Source: Aldrovandia affinis
Lineage: Eukaryota > Chordata > Actinopteri > Notacanthiformes > Halosauridae
Assembly (NCBI GenBank): GCA_029706075.1
Contig: JAINUG010000256.1
Location: 434,001-498,000 of the forward strand
Length of the DNA: 64,000 nt
Direction: 5' to 3'
How positions within the stretch are numbered: position 1 is the first letter of the stretch; the number at the start of each line of letters is the position of its first letter. The translations under genes were made by a program, and so were the position numbers. The notes beneath the pieces are model-generated. The model saw only the letters and a list, made by a program, of their open reading frames with translations. It did not search any database and was not told the origin of the DNA. This document shows, one piece after another, positions 58,659 to 64,000 of the stretch.

Positions 58659-59842
58659 AGTTTCAAGTTTTTTATTGATCACGTACACATGCGTACATGG
58701 CAGTGAGATTTGTTGTTCCCATGGATCTCTCTCACAACACAACACAACAGTACACAATAAGAATACAGTAATAAATTGTAAAAAAAAAAAATTGTAAGAT
58801 AGTAAAATATAATATATAAAAATAATATAATATAATATATAATATAATAATATAATATATATAATATAATAAGTAAGATAGATGTACAATATTGCACATC
58901 ACTGGATGGCAGTATAAAGTGATGAGTGCTAAAGTGATAAGTGACACAGTGATACAGTGGGGTGTGAGGAGGTAGGAGGGGGAGGGGACAGTTCAGTTGT
59001 TGGTGGGGCTGGGCAGTGGTTAGGGGTCTCAGCTCAGCATGCGGATAGCTTGGGAGTAGAAGCTGTCCTTGAGGCGGTTGGTCTTCGCTGCTATGCTGAC
59101 ATAGCCAGGCTTCCTCTTGGACAGCTTCTTGATAAACAGGCCATGGCTAGGGTGACTGGGGTCGGCGATGATCTTGTTGGCCTTCGTCGTGCACCTCACC
59201 GTATACAGGTCCCTCAGGTTAGGCAGTGCACCGCCTGTGACCCGCTGGGCTGACCGCACCACCCTCTGCAGCCTCTGCCGGTCACGTTCGGTGCAGTTGC
59301 CGTACCAGGCGGTGATGCAGCCGGTCAGGACACTTTCCGTGGTGCACCTGTAGAAGTTCCTGAGGATTGGTGGGGGCAGGCCAAACTTCCTCAGCCGTCT
59401 GAGGTGGAAAAGACGCTGCTGGGATTTCTTCACCAGCGTGTCCACGTGCCGAGACCACTTCAGATCCTCTGAGATATGGACTCCGAGGAATCTGAAGCTG
59501 CTGACCCGTTCAACAGCGGCCCCGTTGATGGTAATGGGCACGTGCACACCCCTTTTCCTGAAATCCAGGATCAGCTCCTTTGTTTTCTCAATGTTGAGCT
59601 CAAGGTTGTTCCCTTGGCACCACCTTGAGAGCGCCATCACCTCGTCTGCATAGGCTGCGGTGTCATCGTTGGTAATCAGGCCCAACACCGTTGTGTCATC
59701 TGCAAACTTAATGATAGCGTTGGAGCTGTGCTTGGCTGTGCAGTCGCTGGTGTAGATGGAGTATAGGAGCGGGCTGAGCACGCATCCTTGCGGGGCGCCC
59801 GTGTTGAGGGTCAGGTAAGATGAGGTGTAAGTGCCCACCTGA
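58659..59842 (-). mobile_element. Rex1-like LINE copy 2
   Basis: Inserted in the gypsy LTR with TTGTCA on both sides (58653-58658 and 59843-59848). 5' truncated. It consists of the reverse transcriptase C-terminal half, a 3' UTR with a (TATAA)n-type tract at about 58795-58885, and the tail CTTGAAACTTG shared with copy 1. Confidence 0.82.
59029..59838 (-). pseudogene. Rex1-like reverse transcriptase, C-terminal half
   Basis: An uninterrupted 269-codon frame. It starts just before motif B (LNTGAPQGCVLSPLLYSIY), has KFADDTTVLGL (FADD, motif C), NNLELNIEKTKELILDF, the thumb SFRFLGVHISEDLKW and a C-terminal GLPPPILRNFYR / ITAWYGNCT region, and ends FYSQAIRMLS. The absence of stops over 800 bp indicates a recent insertion. 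The protein lacks motif A and the endonuclease, so it is inactive. Rex1/CR1-group assignment is from motif memory. Confidence 0.8.
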
Positions 59843-60239
59843 TTGTCAGATCACAATCAGGTGTGCACGCCGGAGCAGCAGCAGGAGAGAGGTGCATTGT
59901 TTGTTCAGTGTAAGCTTGCTGACTGCAAAGAGAAACCTACGTTGGTGGGCGCTTTTTCCAGTTTCGTGCATTGTTTGTTCAGTGTAAGCTTGCTGACTGC
60001 AAAGAGAAACCTACGTTGGTGGGCGCTTTTCATCACATTTTTTGGTATGTAGACATTCGGGATTATGTATTTATGGTGAACTTGTATTATTTTTGTCTTG
60101 TATTATTTCAGTGTCTTGTATAATGTTGCCATGATAGTTGCCATGATAGTATGTCTAATGTTGTGTTTGTTTTATAGGATTAGCCTTTGTCACTGTTTCC
60201 TTACTATTATTGAGGTGAACCAAACATTTTTTTTTTTTT

Positions 60240-60580
60240 AGACATACTATCATGGCAACTATCATGGCAACATTATACAAGACACTGAAATAATACAAGA
60301 CAAAAATAATACAAGTTCACCATAAATACATAATCCCGAACGTCTACATACCAAAGAATGTGATGAAAAAGCGCCCACCAACGTAGGTTTCTCTTTGCAG
60401 TCAGCAAGCTTACACTGAACAAACAATGCACCTGTCTCCTGCTGCTGCTCCGGCATGCACACCTGATTGTGATCTGACAAGATTGGCGCTCCACTTCCCC
60501 ATTTCAACCTCCGGCCTCCCATTTACTTTACCGTAGTACCTTGTCTAGGAGCGCACTGTCACATTCACCCCCCCCCTTAC
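60240..60580 (-). mobile_element. Gypsy 3' LTR and polypurine tract
   Basis: The minus strand reads AAGGGGGGGGGTGAA (60564-60578) then TGTGACAGTGCGCTCC from 60563 leftwards, the polypurine tract and LTR start of the pol to the right. The LTR matches the plus-oriented copy until about 60240, where it ends in a run of 12-13 A (T on the plus strand), about 80 bp short of the other copy's end. Confidence 0.75.
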
Positions 60581-60656
60581 TGATCATCGTCCCGATGATA
60601 AAACTCACTGAAAGAAATCAACACTCCTTCCTGATGTCCCCCACTTCCACTAGGGT

Positions 60657-63640
60657 CTACACTACAACTCCTACCTCTGCAATCAAACTTGCCACTATGT
60701 CTTTTAATGCTACTAGGCAGAGACGGTTAGTGTGTGCGACTACACTAGTTACTGCACCCTCCTCTACCCCTCGCCCTCGCACTGCAGACCTCGGGAGATT
60801 AAAAGGGTTCGTGTGCCTCCCTGCATTCTGCCTCCGAGACCGCCGTGGTGGAGGCAGCGGTGCCGGCAACTCCTCCCCAGGCGGTTCAGACTCAGATCCC
60901 CTCTCCAGCTGCTCAGAGTCTAACACCCCCTCTTGATACTCAGGGTCAGATTCCGTTTCCTGCTGCTCTGCTTCGGACACTTCACTCCCTACCGCATCCC
61001 GCTTTACCCTGAACACAGCTTCGCTCTCTGAGTCAACGGCCTCCTGGGCCTCCCCCGGATCCGGGCTCTCGGGACCCAGGCCCTCAGATTCCTCTGGACC
61101 ACACGGTCGAAGCTCCATCCGGTGGACATTCTTTGGGTCCTGCGACCCATCCAGTGGGGCTACGGTATAAACTGGTTTCTTCCCATCGGGTTTAGCCAAA
61201 ACCCGGAAAGGCACTGGCATCCACAGATCCTGAATCTTGTGCCTTCCCTTGAAATTGTGGTTCCGCCTGTAAACCAACTGACCAACCTCCAGCTCCGAAT
61301 TACGAGTTGCAGGGCCATGCTGTCTCTTGCGAGCCTCTGCAGCCTGCTCCATCTGCTGCCGTGCCGTCTGATGAGCTGTCTGCAGGCGCCTCTGATGCTC
61401 CTGGACCCAGTCATCCACTGTCCCTGAAAAGTCATCCTCCACCCTGAACAGAATGTCAATGGGCAGGTTAGGAGACCGCCCAAACATCAAATAATATGGT
61501 GTATAACCTGTACTGGCATGCTCTGTGGTGTTATACGCAAACACTACCTCTGGCAGGTGCTCTACCCATCTCCTCTTCTTGTTTGGAGGGAGGGTCCTCA
61601 GCAGGTCATGCAGGGTGCGATTAAACCTCTCACATTGCCCGTTACCCTGGGGGTGGTACGGGGTGGTACGGCTCTGTTTGATACTGTATAGTTTACATAG
61701 GTGATGGACTATATCTGCCTCAAAACACTTTCCTTGGTCTGAGTGGATCCGCTGAGGGACACCGTATTTCTGGATCCACTCCCGTACCAGTGATTTAGCC
61801 ACCGTCACCGCATTCTGATCCCTCGTTGGAACTGCAACCGTAAACTTTGAAAACACATCAGTCAAGATTAGAACATTTTCGCGGCCATCACTGGAGGGCT
61901 CTAAGACCGTAAAGTCCATGGCCACCACCTCTAATGGCCTGGATGCCATGAGGCTTCCCAACTCCGTCACTACCCTTGGCACTGGGGCTTTTGAGACTAT
62001 GCACCTCCTACACTGCTTACAGTAGGCCTCAATGTCTTGGTACATACCCGGCCAGTAGCACCGGGCTCTTATCAGCCTGAAGGTCCTCTCTACCCCCTGG
62101 TGTCCATGCCCCTCATGCATTCGTTGTAATACCTCCCCTTGCAGACTGTACGGCAACACCACTTGCTTCACCTGTCCCTGTCGGGTATCCTGGAACAGCC
62201 GATAAAAAACTCCCCCTTCCTGAACTACCCGCTCCCACTGCCGCAGCAACTCCAGTGTCTGACTATCCTCCTTGGCCCTCTCAACAGGCCCTGGTTTGCG
62301 GCCCTGAACCCAGTACCTCACAAAGGCCTTAATGACCGGGTCTACCTGCTGCTGAGATGACAAAACCTCCTCTGAATACACTGGGAAACTGGATGAGCAG
62401 CTCACCTCATTCACAGAGATGACACCGCCCACCACCTCTGGCGCCACCTGGGTAGAACGGCCCTCTACTGCAGCATGCCCAGGTAAGAAGGTGGCTACAC
62501 TTTCGGAGACTCTGGGACGGGTGCCCTGCCTAGAGAGAGCGTCTGCATTCCCATTCTGCCTGCCCGGCCGATACTGGATGTCAAAATCGAACCTAGCTAG
62601 CTCCGACACCCACCTCTGTTCAATAGCTCCAAGCCTAGCAGTTTGCAGATGGCTAAGGGGGTTGTTATCGGTAAAGATAGTAAACCTCCGCCCCAACAGG
62701 TACTCACGGAACTTATCCGTCACAGCCCACTTTAGCCCCAGGAGCTCTAACTTCATTGCACTGTAATTCTCCATATTCCTCTCTGCTGGCCGCAGGCCTC
62801 GACTCGCATAGGCGACCGGCCTTCTCCCCTCAGTCCCATCCTGCGACAAGACAGCTCCAAGCCCCTGATGGCTTGCATCGACCTCCAAATAAAATGTCTT
62901 TGAAAAATCTGCATAAGCCAGCACAGGGGCTGAAATCAACTTCTGCTTCAAACTCTGGAATGCAGACTCGCACTGGGGATTCCATAACTCAAGGAACCGG
63001 GACCTACTCAGTTTCGAACCCTGTCCCTTCGGAGAGGCAAGAGAGGACAACACATGCAACGGGGCAGCCATCTGGGAGAAGCTCTTCACAAAGCGCCTGT
63101 AGTAGCCCGCAAATCCAAGAAATGACTTAAGTTCTGTATAGTTCTGCGGATGTGGCCACTCTGCTACTGCCTGAATCTTCTCTGGGTTGGTGGACACCCC
63201 CTCCTCAGAAATGACATGCCCCAGGTAGTTCACCTTGTGCTGGAATAAGGAGCACTTACTCCACTTCACCTTTAACCCATGCTCCCTAAACCGGGACAAC
63301 ACTATTCACAGCCGGGCCAGGTGCTGCTCGAAGGAAGGCGAAAAAACGACCACATCATCTAAATAAAGTAAAAGAGACTGAAAATGCTGGTCACCCAGAA
63401 TCCTTTCCATGAGCCGTTGAAATGTCCCTGGAGCGTTACATAAGCCAAATGGCATACGATTAAATTCATACAGCCCAAATGGAGTACAAAAAGCAGTCTT
63501 GTGCCGGTCCTTCTCAACCACTGCGACTTGATTGTATCCACTGGCCAGATCCAATGTCGAAAACCATTTTGCTCCATGCAACGCATCAAGGGACTCCTCT
63601 ATCCTGGGTAGAGGATATGCATCTTTCCTGGTCTTCCAAT
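60657..63640 (-). pseudogene. pol: Ty3/gypsy pol: RT, RNase H, integrase
   Basis: The 63581-63306 frame has the palm (FSTLDLASGYNQV, PFGLCNAPGTFQ) and LYLDDVVVF, the YLDD catalytic box. A single in-frame TGA at 63306-63308 separates it from an 881-codon frame (63302-60657). This holds the thumb (SFLGFAGYYRRFV), RNase H (D142, E186, D212), an HHCC zinc region (HEGHGH.. and YCKQCRRC, about 396-434), the integrase core D463, D522, E558 (the last two in DX35E spacing), and a C-terminal GPY-like module. The last 130 residues are acidic then basic. Upstream, the frame stays open to the piggyBac at 63645. Confidence 0.92.
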
Positions 63641-63644
63641 TTAA

Positions 63645-64000
63645 CCCCCTGAGGTCGACGGGAGCGGCGCCGCTCCCAGCAGCAATAAAAGTATATTACT
63701 ATTTCTAATTTCGCGATATTTTATCATACACACGCGACAAAAACATTGACAGAAACCTTAGAATCGCGACTTTCCGATTTGAGCACTGGCAAATCAAATG
63801 GGATTTTTTAAATTAGGTTAATTAGACCAAAAGTAAACCTTGTTTTTTACTCTGTTTTTTACCTTTTAGTAACGTCCCCTTCTATTGACATGGTAACTAG
63901 GTGCGAGTTTCGGGAGGTGTGGGGAGGGGCGTGGGGCCATGTGTGAAACGCCGGCGTAAACAACACAAACTGTCCCGACAATTTGAAGCAAGATTTTATA
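63645..64000 (+). mobile_element. piggyBac-type transposon copy 2, cut by window end
   Basis: Starts after TTAA (63641-63644) with CCCCCTGAGGTCGACGGGAG, and follows copy 1 base for base with a handful of differences over 356 bp (for example AACTTCGCG versus AATTTCGCG and a few single-base indels). Same orientation as copy 1. It interrupts the gypsy reverse transcriptase. The right end is outside the window. Confidence 0.9.

Larger units (their letters stand above)
58570..60228 (+). mobile_element. Gypsy LTR, plus orientation, split by Rex1
   Basis: TGTGACAGTGTGCTCC at 58570 equals, in the opposite orientation, the LTR start at 60563. The LTR runs 58570-58658, is interrupted by a Rex1-like LINE, then continues 59849 to about 60157, with a likely end at GAACCAAACA near 60228. 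Relative to the right copy it has a tandem duplication of about 74 bp (59892-59965 repeated from 59966). No target duplication was found at its far end. Confidence 0.7.

Noticed and set aside
58656-58947. Minus-strand frames rich in tyrosine, isoleucine and leucine
   Set aside because: They come from the AT-repeat tract in the 3' UTR of Rex1-like copy 2. They look like membrane proteins only because of base composition.
61122-63130. Plus-strand frames of 70-124 codons opposite gypsy pol
   Set aside because: Antisense shadows of the 881-codon pol frame, with no domains.
1-64000. CRISPR arrays, operons, ribosome-binding sites, bacterial terminators
   Set aside because: None seen. The transposon content is that of a vertebrate genome and such features are not expected.

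Overview
This window looks like a transposon-dense intergenic or heterochromatic stretch of a teleost fish chromosome. The evidence is the fish-type L2 3' tail (stem-loop with GTCGCTCTGGATAAGAGCG) in at least five places, plus Rex1-like, RTE and L1 LINEs, hAT, piggyBac, Harbinger and Tc1 DNA transposons, a Ty3/gypsy element and two endogenous retroviruses (ERVs). I recognise no intact host gene, rRNA, CRISPR array or bacterial feature. Almost every coding segment belongs to a mobile element and most are broken. The species cannot be named from the sequence.

Layout. 1-10.9 kb: ERV-A, a very decayed plus-strand retrovirus (gag, integrase trace, 3' LTR). A LINE lies inside it, and a 1.8 kb piggyBac lies inside that LINE's reverse transcriptase. 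11-19.2 kb: a Myb/SANT-like fragment, a Tc1 fragment, then a nest in which L2-A (minus) is split by L2-B (plus), which is split by a 2.1 kb hAT with a perfect 8-bp target duplication; a deleted Rex1-like copy follows. 19.2-30.9 kb: mostly unique sequence with a (GT)n tract and one L2-A 3' end. 30.9-34.5 kb: a LINE split by a second hAT, where one half of the pair has been inverted.

35.0-46.4 kb: ERV-B, a complete minus-strand proviral frame (two LTRs, GTAT target duplication, tRNA-Pro-type primer site, gag/pol/env remnants). Its env is cut by a foreign LTR-like element with a CATG duplication, which itself carries an L2-A LINE and two p53-type 20-mers. 47.3-48.7 kb: L2-A and L2-B 3' ends; the L2-B copy carries a hAT-free paralogue of the hAT insertion site. 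49.4-50.6 kb: an L1 insertion with a 16-bp duplication. 51.3-51.9 kb: a TA-flanked MITE. 53.2-54.6 kb: a Harbinger relic with an RTE LINE inside. 57.7-64 kb: a LINE ORF1 cut by a gypsy LTR, a tail-to-tail pair of gypsy LTRs split by a Rex1-like LINE, a long minus-strand gypsy pol, and a second piggyBac copy inserted in that pol.

The genes do not form a working pathway. What the window records is an order of insertions, readable from target duplications and from reading frames that resume across insertions. The points most worth a second look are the inverted hAT/LINE pair, the env-splitting LTR-like element with p53-type sites, the inverted gypsy LTR pair, and the two near-identical piggyBac copies, both sitting in reverse-transcriptase genes.
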